Shown one piece after another: positions 44,524 to 56,146 of a DNA stretch of 64,000 bases. The position numbers and the translations under genes were made by a program. The notes beneath the pieces were generated by a model. It had not been told where the DNA came from. It saw only the letters and a program-made list of their open reading frames with translations, and did no database searches. Source of the DNA: Pseudocercospora fijiensis CIRAD86 (Eukaryota > Ascomycota > Dothideomycetes > Mycosphaerellales > Mycosphaerellaceae); NCBI RefSeq assembly GCF_000340215.1, contig NW_006921539.1, positions 1,250,507 to 1,314,506 on the forward strand, in the 5' to 3' direction. Numbering within the stretch: the first letter of the stretch is position 1; every line of letters begins with the position of its first letter.

Positions 44524-46567
44524 ATGGAGACTCTCCACGCACACGATAGCCCTTTAGCCGCGTATCTGGAAGGTATGTAGCGAGCGATATTGCTTATTGC
44601 TTATGGCACCCCGGCTATCGCCATCCGGTCCTTCCCAAGCCCATTGCTCCGCCAACAACCAACACCACCTTTAACTGATCCTAGACTGACTTCATGAACT
44701 AGGCGAGGGAACCTTTGTCGAGCCCGACTTGATCGGCATTGACGAATCGCGTTCAGAAGACGCATCACACCCCGCGCCGAGCAGCAAGCCCAAGCCCGCG
44801 AGAAAGTCGTTCGCGCCGCCATCGAGACTCCAACTTCACCCACGCCTCCGAATACCTCCCAGCCTACCGCCGAGTGCCGTCGTACACGTCCCGCAGAGCG
44901 CTCTCACTAGGATACATCATGCTTGGTCATCAGCTGTCAACTCCAGGTTAGGAGCTTCAGACAATGCCAAGTTCCTAGAGCACTTCCGCTACACCATCGT
45001 AGCCTCGCAATTGCTTAACGAGTATCTCGATCATGGCTCTCTGAACCCTGTCTCCACACCATTATTACCAAGTCTGGGCGTCGAAGGCACGAGCGATGTA
45101 CTCGAAGAGCCGAGAGATAATGCCAATCTCGTTGGCGCACTATCAGCCGCTGCGCTTGCCTTTGCACTGGTGCTTCTCATAGACTGGCTTCGCGCACGTC
45201 GAATGAGCAAGAGCAAGGTCCTATTAGTGCTTACGGCACTGGCAATAGCTGCATTTATCGCATATGCCTACCTGCGTCGACAGTGGTTGCAGAGTCTGAG
45301 ACGCCAAGTTGTTCAGACTGCAACACGTCTGACGACCAACTGGCAGGCATATGAGCTTTCCAGTAGTTCAGCGCTGTCTCTCATCCAGGAAGTCGAGCTG
45401 GTGTCAAAAGGATACAGGCTGAGCACACCTTTGCCACCGGCCACACGCATCGAAGAGAACAGTCCCGCTAGGAGGTGTTCTAAGCTACGCGCAGCACTGC
45501 ACAAAGCGTATGCTGGCACGATCCCGAAGTGCATCGAAGCATGCGCTGCGCTCCGAGCATTGATTGACGATGATGACCTGGAGAAGTACTTCGAGATCTA
45601 CGACATCAGTCCGCAGGATGCTCGAGAGGCTTCTGGCACGAGCTCATTGTGTATCCTAGAGGACGACCCAGAGTCGCTCAAGTCTCTTCGCGTCCTCAGC
45701 TATCGGTCAGGCGTCCTTCGAAGGGTGACATTATGCTCACTCATGGCCTTAGAAGCCGACGGTGGCAAAGCTGATTTCCGACGGTGGCGTGTCGCTACTG
45801 CAGTCATGGACAAACTCAGCAGGAGTATCGCTTGCTCTACTGAGCGGGTCCGGAAGCTGCTGACAGATATGGAGAACTTCAATTTACCCTCCCCAGCAAA
45901 ATTTGCCAACACTGCAGTTCGTGAGAAGATGCGTGGTCAAGTGCGCAAGATCAGCGCCCTTGGCACCGGCATCAGAGGTCTGCAGACCAAAATGCAGATC
46001 TTGCGCGAGGAGACAAACAACTCAATCGAGCAATCCGACGACCTCACTGATCTCGGCCCGACACTGATGGCCCAATACGAAGCAATCGGAGCGGACTTGA
46101 AAGAGCTTCTTCAAGCTTGGGAGACTGGCCAGCAGTCTCTGCAGAACAACATCACGCGACACGAACATCGGATATCCTTGGCCTCAAGTGGGCTGAGATC
46201 ACCTGTGTCGAGCCTTGGCGGACTTACTGCAGTCGAAGAAGTAGAAGGTTCTCCTGCCGATGCGCTCAAAGTGTTGAACGGAGATTCGAGTGGTTCAAGA
46301 TCGAATCGATCTAGCCTGAATACTTCTAATAATTCCGACGAGGAATTGGTCTTTGAAGCCGTGGCGCTGCCTAGGCAGCGGGCGACAACGCTCACACGCG
46401 AAGAGCGCATAGCGAAGATGCACGAAGAGCGCGCAAAGCAAGCTGACCTTCGCGCTAAGCGAGATGCAAACACAAGCATGCTGCGCGAGCTGGAGTCCGT
46501 CATTAACCTGAGACCGAAGAAGACTGCTGCGAATGGGAATGGGTCTGCACGCGTCACTTCTCTTTGA
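44524..46567 (+). CDS. Vezatin/Inp2-like myosin-binding-domain membrane protein
   Basis: Two exons: 44524-44572 (METLHAHDSPLAAYLE) and 44703-46567, with a 130-bp intron carrying an ACTGAC branch site; 637 residues. The long second frame has no ATG at its beginning, which forced the search for exon 1. Two adjacent transmembrane helices lie near 158-178 and 189-207 with a short basic loop, followed by a long helical cytosolic region (about 230-500) and a charged coiled-coil tail with TLTREERIAKMHEERAKQAD. This layout fits the vezatin family, which includes yeast Inp2, the peroxisomal receptor for myosin V. Inference: an organelle-membrane receptor or adaptor; which organelle cannot be read from sequence. 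Confidence 0.8.
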
Positions 46568-47198
46568 CGCCATTCTTTGCCGCCGGTCCTGGAAACACAG
46601 GATCCGGAAAGAAATAACTAACCCTCTGATTGCTGTATAGCATTTCTAAGGCGCATATAATTAGTCAGGGCATATGAGATACCCTTCTGAGTATAGACAG
46701 GACAGTTTAAGGGATCACATTGGATATTAGCATGGCGTTCTGGGTACAGACCGAGCTTGAAGACGGCCACAGTATTGGGCATCTGGCGGTGGTACATATT
46801 GTGTATGAGACATAACTTCAGCTGTGGCCACTTCCTTGGCACGACGACTTGACCGTAAGCCATGTCGTTTGAACCTTTCCTTCGAGATTCGGATCAACTT
46901 CGACAGATGCGCTCACAGCGGAGATGTCGTCCACTTTTGAAACCGTGGAGCTTTTTGCGCCTTTGAAACTTCACCGAATCAGCTCGAGCAGATTGTTAAA
47001 CCCGAACGCAAAGGTGGGGAGAGGCGAATCCGTCTGTTTGCCTATCAGCCCGCCAGCACATATGAGGCCTCATGCCAATTGATATATTGATGAGACGATA
47101 AAGTTCAAATATGAATCTCCCCTGCAGACACACTGTTGTCTGCTATCCTCCCGCAGCCAAGAAAACGGGCCCCAGTCAAGAGCGATCATCATATCATC
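46568..47198. other. Intergenic, no supported gene
   Basis: An 81-codon minus frame (46863-46618, MAYGQVVVPRKWPQLKLCLI...) looks somewhat protein-like, but has no partner exon or family I recognise. Otherwise empty. Confidence 0.35.
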
Positions 47199-47600
47199 AT
47201 GGAGAAAGGTCCGCCTCTCGAACAACAAGCAGCCTCCGAAACGACCACCATGGAGAAGTTCTGCTGGCAGTTGACAAAGAAGCCGAGCGCTCTTACTTGC
47301 GGAAACTAGACATGTCCTTGCTACCTTTCCTCTCACTTTCAGCGCAACTAGTAGATCGTGTAAGGAAGAAATTCCACATCATCTCAGGAAAAGATCCCGA
47401 TGCAAAAAAAAAAAAAAGCTGACCTCGCTCGAGTAGAGGCAACGCCAAAACCGACGGCATGGGACAAAGACATGTTCAAGTTCACCGGCAACCAATACTC
47501 GCTTCGAATCAACGTGCCGTTCGGGCTCATGGTGGACCTGTCTCTCACATTACTCTTATTTGGCCGACGTTGGCGGCGACGTCGGTTTGTTTGTAATGGG
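47199..47600 (+). pseudogene. Relic of a Dal5-like MFS transporter N-terminus
   Basis: Three fragments in order but in different frames: a start MEKGPPLEQQAASETTTMEK, then VDKEAERSYLRKLDMSLLPF in a second frame, then WDKDMFKFTGNQYSLRINV after an A14 run (47404-47417). In intact allantoate-permease-type MFS genes these are the cytosolic N-terminus, the helix before transmembrane segment 1, and the loop before segment 2; segment 1 itself is missing. The remaining two thirds of the gene is absent. Confidence 0.65.
47404..47417 (+). repeat. A14 homopolymer
   Basis: Fourteen A residues inside the MFS relic; a likely slippage site. Confidence 0.85.
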
Positions 47601-48240
47601 ATTTGTGTATTTTTGCGGCGTTGGGGATGAGGAGGGAGAAGGGATCGGGAGCAAGGGAGGGTTTTTGAGGGCTGGGGGAGAGGGGGAGAAGGCGGCGGAT
47701 TGGAAGGTATTTTGTGTAAAAGGGAGGGAAGGAGAGGTCGTGTGGGAATGAGCAAAGATGCTATCCCTTCAATCGTATCGTATCGTGCAATCTACGATAT
47801 GATCTCTCGCGCTCATACGATAATATGAGCTCGGAATTCGGGGTTGTAAGATTGATGAAGAGGATCCATGATGGAAAGGAAGAGATAGGCCGAGGACGAA
47901 GATTGAGTATATCGCGGCATTCTAGTCGAAACTAGCCATTAAGGATGCGAGCGTGGGTGACGACAGTCACGACACGAAGGTTTACATCGAGGTTGTTTGC
48001 GTTGGGATCAATCTCTTGAGCGGAAAGCTTTGGTTATCGCAATCGCTACTTCGAAGCAGGTTTTAGGATGGCGACATAGAAAAGCGACTAAAAGTCTTTC
48101 AAAGCCGTTGACTGGAACATGACTATACACAGGTATACAAGCTATCTCTTTCAAAAAGAAGTCACATCTTTGGAAATCTTCTTCAAAAAAAAAATCCCTT
48201 AGCGCCTAGCTTCCTTCATTGGTCATATGCTCCGTTCTCT
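47601..48240. other. 3' flank of the fumarate reductase gene; no gene seen
   Basis: Includes an A-rich stretch near 48186 that may belong to the reductase 3' end. No protein-like frame found. Confidence 0.5.
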
Positions 48241-50299
48241 CTAGTACTCGAGCGTCACATCCTGTCCCTTTACCTTTCCGATCACGATGCCTGCTGCGTA
48301 CTTTGGAATAACCTCGTCGTCATGCATCATCTCGAACTCCTCTGATGCGTCCTTGCCCATGTGCGAGAAAAGTGCTTGTGGGCCACCTGGGTGCTCGTCT
48401 ACCCAGTCAGTTACATTCATGACGATGCCCTTGACGGCGATCCAAAGATCGTCCTTCTTGTTGTGCTTTGCGACCTCCTCAAGCGAGTATTCCTGCTCTG
48501 GAATTTTGAAGTCCTTGATATCGTTGGGCTTGGTGACTTGGCCTGGGTCCTTAGAGTCCTTTGAGCCACCCATGACTGGGGCTGCAGATACCTGACCTTG
48601 CTGCTGTATCGACGATCCTGATGAAGCGCCAACACCAGATCCTGAACCCCATTCCACGGAGATCTTGCCTGGCTGGCTTGGGTCGATGTGAAGGCTGATT
48701 TGGCCGGCACGCTGAGCAGCAGTGCTTGCGCCACCAGCGAGGACTTGCTGGAAGAGGTACTTGCTTGAACTTGAACCTGCGACACGGCCGTAGACGACAC
48801 ATCCGAGGAGCGAGGAACCACCGAGACGGTTGGCACCGTGGACACCACCAGCCAGTTCACCGCAAATGAACAGACCGTCAAATGGCTTGCCGTCCTTGCC
48901 GAGCACCTCAGACTTGTCATTGATCTCGATACCGCCCATGGTGAAGTGGAGCACTGGCTCCATCTGTGCAACGTGGAAGTCGTCGTTGACCTCGACTGGG
49001 AAGTTGTGGAAGAACTTCTTCTTGAATGGGTCCTTCTCCTCGCCGTTAGCGTACTTGTTGTACGCGGTGAAGGTCTCGTTGAGCTTCTTCTCGCCACAGC
49101 CAATCTCCTTTGCGAGCTCAGCGCCCGTCATCTTCTTCATGAGACCCCGTCCAGAGTAGTGGCGAGTGTGGAAGTCGAGAGTGTTGGATGCCTTGCTGTT
49201 GAGTACGAGTCTGATTGGCCAGTTGCCCTGCTCCTTCTGCTTCCACATCTCGTTGGAAACAAAGTCACGGTGCTGCAGCTCGTCGACGAATCGCTCGCCT
49301 TTGCTGTTGAGCAAAAGACCACCCTCGCCACGGAGAGCCTCAGCGGCCAAGAACTTGGTCTTCGCAGTTGGGTCCTTCGGGTCGACCAAACCAGTTGGAT
49401 GCACTTGCACTTGTCCATATCAATGTCATTTGCGCCAATGCTCATCAACATCTTGTGACCGTCTCCAGTGGCGTGGTTGCCGTTTGTGGTGGAAAGATCG
49501 AAGGTATCGGGCCTGTGCTTCTTGAGGAGCGAGGTCTCTGTGAAGTCGGCAGCGTAACCACCAGTGGCGAGCACGACTGGTCCGTTGACGGTGTACTCCT
49601 CGCCATTCAGCTCGTATGTCACACCGATGGCCCTTTTGCCGTCCATATTGATCTTCTTGACATTCGCCTTCTTGATCAGCTCGACGCGCTCGGGCTCATT
49701 CTCGCAGAGCTCTTCCCATCGCTGCATGAGGGCATATGTGATAGCCATACCGGGGAATTTGGCATCGTGGCCACGGTGGGTTCGCTCGTAGGAGTGGCCA
49801 CTGTGCAGCTGTTAGACGTGAAATGTCGGTGACAAGGAAGTTGGCCAGTACGTACCCTAATCGCGAGACGAGAGTAAGATCGAGGTTGAAGATGTCCTGC
49901 AGCCATTCGACAGCGGATGCGGACTGGTATGTGAGGACTTTGATGAGATCTGGTCGGGCCTTGTCTCGTGCGGACTTCAATGTGTCGTCGTAGAATTGCT
50001 TTACGCTGTCCTTGATGCCGAGATCGACCTGTGTGCGGGTCAAAGCACCGTTGATACCGGATGTGGCCTTGGTGGAGTTGCCACCCATGAAGTCTGTGGA
50101 AATGGTCAGCAAGCCCACTTTTCAAGGCAACTTCCGCTTTGCATACTGTTCTTGTCGAGCAGCAGCACATTGCCGCCGTTCAGGTAGATTGTGTGGGCGG
50201 CGCTCAGGCCGGAAACTGGGCTTTCGTCAGCCGATGCCCTGCATTCCGTTGCGCGATGGACTTACGGCCGGCGCCGACGACAATGACTCTCTCAGGCAT
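48241..50299 (-). CDS. osm1: Fumarate reductase (Osm1-like) with C-terminal cytochrome b5 domain; carries a -1 frameshift
   Basis: Exons 50299-50266, 50215-50147, 50093-49856 and 49800-48241; introns 50-55 bp. The exon sum is one base short of a whole frame: near 49405 the reading changes from GANDIDMDK to QVHPTGLVDPKD, explained by one missing base. Restored length would be about 633 residues. Seen: FAD Rossmann start VIVVGAG-LSGLSAAH, substrate region MGGNSTKATSGINGA, GHSYERTHRGHDAKFPGMAI, VLATGGYAADF, HPTG, GGIEINDKSEVLG, and a b5 domain (EYSLEEVAKHNKKDDLW, EHPGGPQALF). Known: soluble fumarate reductases reduce fumarate to succinate with flavin; the b5 fusion is common in filamentous fungi. 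Either a recent inactivating mutation or an assembly error. Confidence 0.9.
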
Positions 50300-51571
50300 G
50301 ATGGCGGGGATGTGTGTGCAATGAATATGCTATGTAGTGGAAGGGAAGAAGAAGCAGAAGAAGAAGAAGAAACAAAACAAGCGAGTGGTGGTGGGGGACG
50401 TCGCTCGGGATGTGCTTGTGAAGCTTGTGGAGAAAGAGCCGAGGAATCTGTCGTGTCGAAGGCGCGGCTCTTGGATCAACTAGATGCGGATGCTCGTGGC
50501 AACCAGCGGCACGGCAAATCAATTGGGAAGGTGATGATGGGAGACGAGGACAAGCAGAATAATGTGAGATGGCAAGCACGACTGCCGTCTCAGCACATTA
50601 TATTGCTGGTGCAGGGGAGCAATTAATATTCTATTCGCTCGCATGTGAAGGCGAGTTCTGTGCTGCGCTGCAGTCCGCTGACCACAGACAGACCTCGGCC
50701 TTGTCGTCTCGTGATCGCTTCTCACATGCCATTGCCGCCGCCATGTTCGCCTGTGGAGACGCAGCAGCCAATTGCGTGTCGGCCGAAGTCAGCCTCCAGT
50801 TCTTTGTTTTTCATTCACTCACAGCTAGCGGTTTGTACAAACATCGGAGGTGCCTTCCGGTCTGTAGAACGACCACGCAATTCAAAGCCCGAGCGTTTCG
50901 AATTCGGCTCATTCAACACCGATGCTTTGCCGATGAGCAGCAGAAGCAGGGAGAGAAGAGCGAGATGCCACCAAATATGCTCTGTCACAAGCCAGAATGA
51001 CCTTTCTGCCATTTCTCATACGTGCCTTTCGCTGCACCTGCACTTGCGAGCCAATCTGCTAGCTCCAACGCCACTTCGCCGAGAACCAACATCACATGCT
51101 GCACTCCAGACCGCGCGCTGAGGCCCTGCATATAATTATTCCCGGTGCACGAGAGGTACTGCTCAAACATTGCCAAGTTTATCGACACCAGCGCTCGATC
51201 CCGCGGAAGAGTCTACGATTCTGTCATCGGAAGACACTGCCGGAAACCTGCTTTGTAGATCTCCGCAATAGCCGTCGCATGCTTGCACCATGCCAACTGC
51301 AGGCAATTCTTGACTTCACCTGGAGTAATCAACGCCAACTATCACGAGAAACCTTTTCTCAAGACACATGAAAACAGCAGCAAAAAAGTCTCCACTCCGT
51401 AAGCATCGCATAGTAGGTATTGAATTGTCTCATCCACCTCCCGCTCGCTAATCTTCCTCACCCTTCCAACCAACCAGAAAACCCCCGTTTTTCTTTCATG
51501 CATCCAGGCCATGGCACCGCATCGTATCGCAGTCATATCCCCTCAACCTCGAAAATATTCCCCCCCCCCCT
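50300..51571. other. Intergenic, no supported gene
   Basis: 1.27 kb upstream of the reductase and downstream of the first small secreted protein. It has an AGAAG-rich simple repeat (about 50346-50378) and a run of C at 51561-51570 against the secreted-protein stop. Overlapping plus frames at 50569-51121 lack features. Confidence 0.45.
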
Positions 51572-52005
51572 TCATCCAACCAAAGGCTTATCGCAACCCG
51601 TGCAGCACCGCTCATCCGGAAAAGCCTCCCACAGCGCACCCGAGAACGAACTCTGCTGCCCATCCTCCGTCGAGAAGCTCAGAAACGTATCACCAAACCC
51701 ATCGTCCACGCAACGGTAGTCCTGCATCGGAACGGTGATGTGCTCCTTGATGGTGTCGAGGATTGCAGCGCAGCCACTGCCTTGCTTGTATGGCTAATGA
51801 GAGTAGAAATGTCAGTTACTGTGAAGTTCGAAGTTTTGTGGGGAGCTGGACTTACGAATCCGACTTGTGCGGTGTAGAGAGTGCCAAGCGATCCTCCTGC
51901 GCCGCTGCGGCACATGATGTGCATCGTGTTCATGGGGAGATTGCCTGGGCTCTGGGCAGATGCTAGGATGGCGAGAGTTGGGGTGAGGAGCTTGGAGAGA
52001 TGCAT
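51572..52005 (-). CDS. Small secreted cysteine-containing protein 1
   Basis: Two exons (52005-51856 and 51793-51572, intron 62 bp), 123 residues. Signal peptide MHLSKLLTPTLAILASA, then a mature chain with six Cys (32, 58, 78, 113, 114, 117), an even number suited to three disulphides, ending CCTGCDKPLVG. No domain recognised. Size, secretion signal and Cys content fit fungal effector-like or apoplastic proteins. It is divergently transcribed from a second such gene 884 bp away. The upstream part of the long 190-codon frame is leader sequence, so I start at the ATG that gives the signal peptide. Confidence 0.75.
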
Positions 52006-52889
52006 GGTGGTCGCTGGAGGGTGGTTAGTACTGGCGGCCACGTTGGTGTGCTTTTCAGGGTTAAGTACACTGTGGTTGGAGGCTTTGGTGTTGGTTGAGG
52101 TTGTGTGTCGAGTGTGTTGGAGGATGTCTGTTTGGTGTAAGTTGGAAGAAAGGAAGATGGAAAAGTCGAGGCAAGATATAGTGCGCGACAGCGCAGTCTC
52201 AAGTGAGGCGGATGGCAAATCTGAAGCTGACTCAAACGGAAGTGAAGCCACGTCTGAAGGACTGATGTCTTTGGTTCATAGCAGACTGAGGTAGATCATT
52301 CAAGTTTACCAGATCTAGGGGAGCATAAATCTTGCTCCATGGTTCTCACCTTAAGCCACGCAGGACGTCAGTTCGAGATGCTGAAGAGAAGGGCGGACGC
52401 GTTTCTTCCTCTTAGCATGAGAATCCACATTATGGTAGATCAATACACAACGTCACAGCTCTATGTCCTTCTGCGGCTGCGTGGAGTATGGTTGATCGCT
52501 TGGCTTTCTTCTTCTATGATAGCTTCGTTCCTTCTCAATCTTCTCTTCCATGCTCCTCATCGGAGTGAATGTGGTTTCCGTGACGACGCATGAATGAATT
52601 TTGTTCGCCTTCACCCGCAGCTCGTGATTGCTTGGCGTGTGATCAATTTGCCGTCCGTGCTCTTCCCGCCGGACTATTGAATCGTTCGGCGTCCCTTCCC
52701 TTTTCCATTCCACTTTGACTGCACGAAACCCCCACACTCGAGCATTCGCAACCACCTTCATTGCATACAATCCATCCATCAACCCATCCACCCATTCAAG
52801 CAACCTTTCTCAGACGCGCTGTAAGAAATTGATTCGCCCTGACGCGAGCGGCGCTAACTCGAGGACAGTCCCAAATATCCACCATCAAC
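52006..52889. other. Bidirectional upstream region of two small secreted proteins
   Basis: 884 bp between divergent starts; no gene seen. Coregulation is possible from the arrangement, but I recognise no binding motif. Confidence 0.45.
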
Positions 52890-53426
52890 ATGCGCTCCAT
52901 CCTTGCCACCGCTGCCCTCATCGGCGCCGCTGTGATCAACGCCCTCGACACCGGTGGTGTCGGTCTCATCCCTGAGAGCGCCCTCGATCCCAACCAGACC
53001 CTCGACATCGCCCGCGAGATGGGACCAGACCCAGACGAGGGCCTCTGCTACCTCTGCATGGGCTGCTGGGCCAAGCAGAACGGCGCTCTCGTCATCTCCT
53101 ACAACGTCCACATCGGCTACGCCTATTCCGTAAGTCATTCATTGCACCGCTAGAAGTCGACCGACGACGCTGACCGCAGACTCTAGGAAGGCCACGAGTT
53201 CAACGGCGGCGACGGTCTGCAGGACCAGTGCACCAACATCTTCTGGGAGCTCGAGCACCGCACCGGAGCCATCTCGATGTGGAAGTGCTCGGCCGATGCC
53301 TATAGCGACCGCACGATTTTGCACTTCAACAATATCGTCGGTCAAGGCGGAGATCTGAGCGATGAGCTGAACAAGTTCTACCCGATGGTCGCGGAGCAGA
53401 ACTCGTTCAATTGTCCTGATAAGTAG
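52890..53426 (+). CDS. Small secreted cysteine-containing protein 2
   Basis: Two exons (52890-53129, 53187-53426) with a 57-bp intron (GCTGAC branch, CTCTAG acceptor); 159 residues. Signal peptide MRSILATAALIGAAVINA. Six Cys: a CxxCxxC cluster (CYLCMGC, residues 53-59) and three singles in exon 2. An alternative CAG acceptor 6 bp upstream would break the frame. No family recognised; unrelated in sequence to the neighbouring secreted protein apart from general design. Confidence 0.78.
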
Positions 53427-54402
53427 GCGATAGGCGATGCCGAGCAGAGGATGTATTGCGTGATGCTTTCGATTAGCATGAGGCATTGAGTTTCTGGAGT
53501 TTACGAAGGGTTGCATCATTGGCGGGCGCCAGCAGAGCGCGGCCAGCATGGGAAGTGAGGAGTTCCATGCGATGCGATATCAGAGGATCAAGGTGGCCAC
53601 CGTGCTAGTTTGGTAGAGAACCGCAGTCCAGTATAAGCAGTTGGACTGATATTGATCTTCAAAAAAATGGCGGTGTTTGTTGACCTTGCAATGTTTTCTC
53701 CACGACCCCCGACACCCTGGCTGCCACGTGAAGGGGTGGCGTCACCAAGCATGCAAATCTTCTACCCAAGCATGCAGCCATACTTCTTGGTAAAGCTTGC
53801 CGATATCATTCCCTTCACCTCCTCCAGGAGACACTTCGACGCTGTATCGTTCAGTCTGGTCAAGCGAACCGGGCCATTCTATTAGCTCGCCCCTCTGCTC
53901 ACACCAGTCGTACAGCAGCTGCTGAGAAGCGGCCGATCTGCCACTCGAACGACTTCTCTGGCTACGCTGGAATGCCCGAGGCTACGCTCACGAACAGAGT
54001 GAACACATAAAGAATGTGTGAGGAATACCGAATGCTCCAGGCCCAGTATGAGCCATTCACGAGCAAGGCCATCCTGGTCACGCGATATCGACGCAGATGG
54101 ATTGAAGGGGAGTGCAGGATAGAGTTCCATCGTCGCTTCCTTCGAGGTCCGCAGCTCCACCCATCTTCGAAGTCTAACCTCAATTAGCGCCTCACCTGTC
54201 GTCGTCAGAGAAAACTGCTCTCTTCCTCTACACCTGACACTGCGTGGCCATCACCACTTACACTGTAGGCGCTCGCCGTCAATGGAGTTCGTTTGCGCAT
54301 TCTTCTGTCTACTGCTCAAAGCTCTTCGGTAGATCGCCCACAAGCAACATACCCTCAAACGCAGCAGATTCCTCACGACCAACTATACCGGTTTCAACAA
54401 TC
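53427..54402. other. Intergenic, no supported gene
   Basis: Upstream region of the GABA-type permease. Small plus and minus frames (for example 53652-53885, 53882-54183) have no recognisable content. Confidence 0.45.
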
Positions 54403-56123
54403 ATGTCTGGCCAAATCACCGACCGCGAGAGCACCGACAGTGCGGCACTGGCATTGCTCGGAAAGAAGCAAGTGCTCAAACGTCGTTTCGGCCTTGTCAC
54501 CCTGTTTGGCTTTGCTGTTTGCGAACTGATTACGTGGGAGACGGTTCTTGCATTGTTTAGCGAGCCTTTCGAGAACGGAGGACCGGGCGGCGCAGTCTAT
54601 GGCTATATCATCGCATGGACTTCGACCATGTCTGTGTATACTGTGATTTCTGAATTGGCTTCCCTTGCACCTATCGCTGGTGGCCAGTATTGTAAGTTTC
54701 TCACCATAACCACATGTGACTTGACTGATCGACGACAGACTGGGTCTACATGCTCGCTCCGCCGAAATGGAAGACCGTGTCAAGCTATGTTGTCGGATGG
54801 CTGACCACATTGGCCTGGATTGCTACAGTAGCAACGGAGACACTCTTCGCTGGTCTTATGCTTCAGGGCGTCATCGTCCTTGATCACTCCGACTACGAGG
54901 CGAAGATGTGGCAAGGAACACTCTTGACATGGGCAGTTATCGTCGCTTGCATTTTTGTCAATGTAGCCATTCCGAATTTGCTGCCCAAATTCGAGGTCTT
55001 CATTCTGGTCTTCCACTTGGCAGGCTTCGTGGCAATCGTCACAACCCTCTGGGTCATGACACCAACAATTACCCCAAGTCACACCGTCTGGCTCACGTCT
55101 CTCAACCAAGGAGGCTGGCCAACGCAAGGACTCTCGTATTGTGTAGGCTTCCTCGGCAACGTGGCCACCTTTGTCGGCGCAGATGCCTCCGTCCACCTGG
55201 CAGAAGAAGTCTCGAACGCGGCCAAGAACATTCCGCGAGCCATTCTCGGCGCTATGCTCATCAACGGCGCCGTTGGCTTCGTTATGATGGTAACAATTCT
55301 GTACTGTCTGGGAGATGTCGACTCCGTACTCAACACCAAGACCGGCTACCCATTCATCCAGATCTTCTACAACAGCGTGCAGAACATTGCTGGAGCTACT
55401 GTAATGACAGCCGTTGTCCTCGCGCTCACCTGGTCCTGTGCTATCGGCATTACCACGACGGCCTCCCGCATGACCTGGTCCTTCGCCCGAGATCGCGGCT
55501 TGCCGTTCTCCAAATACATGGAACGAGTAGACCGCAAGACCAAGATTCCCGTCATTGCTGTCTTAGTTTGCACCACAATCGCCGCCCTTCTCGCACTTAT
55601 CTACATTGGCTCATACACTGCATTCAACGACGTCATCTCTTTGACTATTACCGGATTCTATGGCTCGTATCTTCTGCCCGCATCGTTCCTGCTCTACCGT
55701 CGCCTCAAAGGCCAACTCCTACCTCACGGTAGCCAGACGCACGCAGCCACTCAGACCATGCATGAGGGCATCGAAAAGTTCCCCGAGGTATCCAAGGATG
55801 GCGCCGATACTGGGGCTGAAGATCTCGATCTCGCTCAGACACCTCTCGTCTGGGGACCGTGGCATTTGCCTGGTTGGCTGGGCATTGCGAACAACGTCTA
55901 CGCATGCTGTTATATGCTCTTCGTGATTTTCTGGAGTGTATGGCCACCCTCGACACCAGTCTCGGCATCGACTATGAACTATTCCGTCGTCGTGACTGGC
56001 GGTGTCATGATCCTTAGTGCGGTCTGGTACTACATCGGTGGCAAGAAGCAATACACGGGTCCTCTTATCGACGACGAAGTCGCAGCGATCATGAGAGCGG
56101 GATCTGTGGTCTCAATACACTGA
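54403..56123 (+). CDS. APC-superfamily GABA/choline-type permease
   Basis: Two exons (54403-54691, 54739-56123) with a 47-bp intron, 557 residues. I start at the ATG giving MSGQITDRESTDSAALALLG, a hydrophilic N-terminus normal for the family. About 12 transmembrane helices. Motifs: LKRRFGLVTLFGFAVCELIT, GGAVYGYIIAW, LAPIAGGQYYWVYMLAP (split by the intron), EEVSNAAKNIPRAIL, and SRMTWSFARDRGLPFSKYM. These are typical of fungal amino-acid/choline transporters related to Uga4 and Hnm1. Substrate cannot be fixed from sequence. The stop codon lies 23 bp from that of the next gene (convergent). Confidence 0.9.
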
Positions 56124-56146
56124 TTGTAGGACACACACCTGCAAAT

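Noticed and set aside
44729..44731. Start of the vezatin-like gene at 44729
   Set aside because: The codon is TTG; an upstream exon with a proper ATG and splice signals was found at 44524-44572.
45700..46557. Minus-strand frames of 70-148 codons
   Set aside because: Antisense shadows of the vezatin-like gene.
49368..49832. 154-codon plus-strand frame across the reductase frameshift
   Set aside because: Antisense of the conserved FAD domain; the reductase motifs are on the minus strand.
50012..50626. 204-codon plus-strand frame
   Set aside because: Antisense to fumarate reductase exons 1-3, then low-complexity E-rich repeat.
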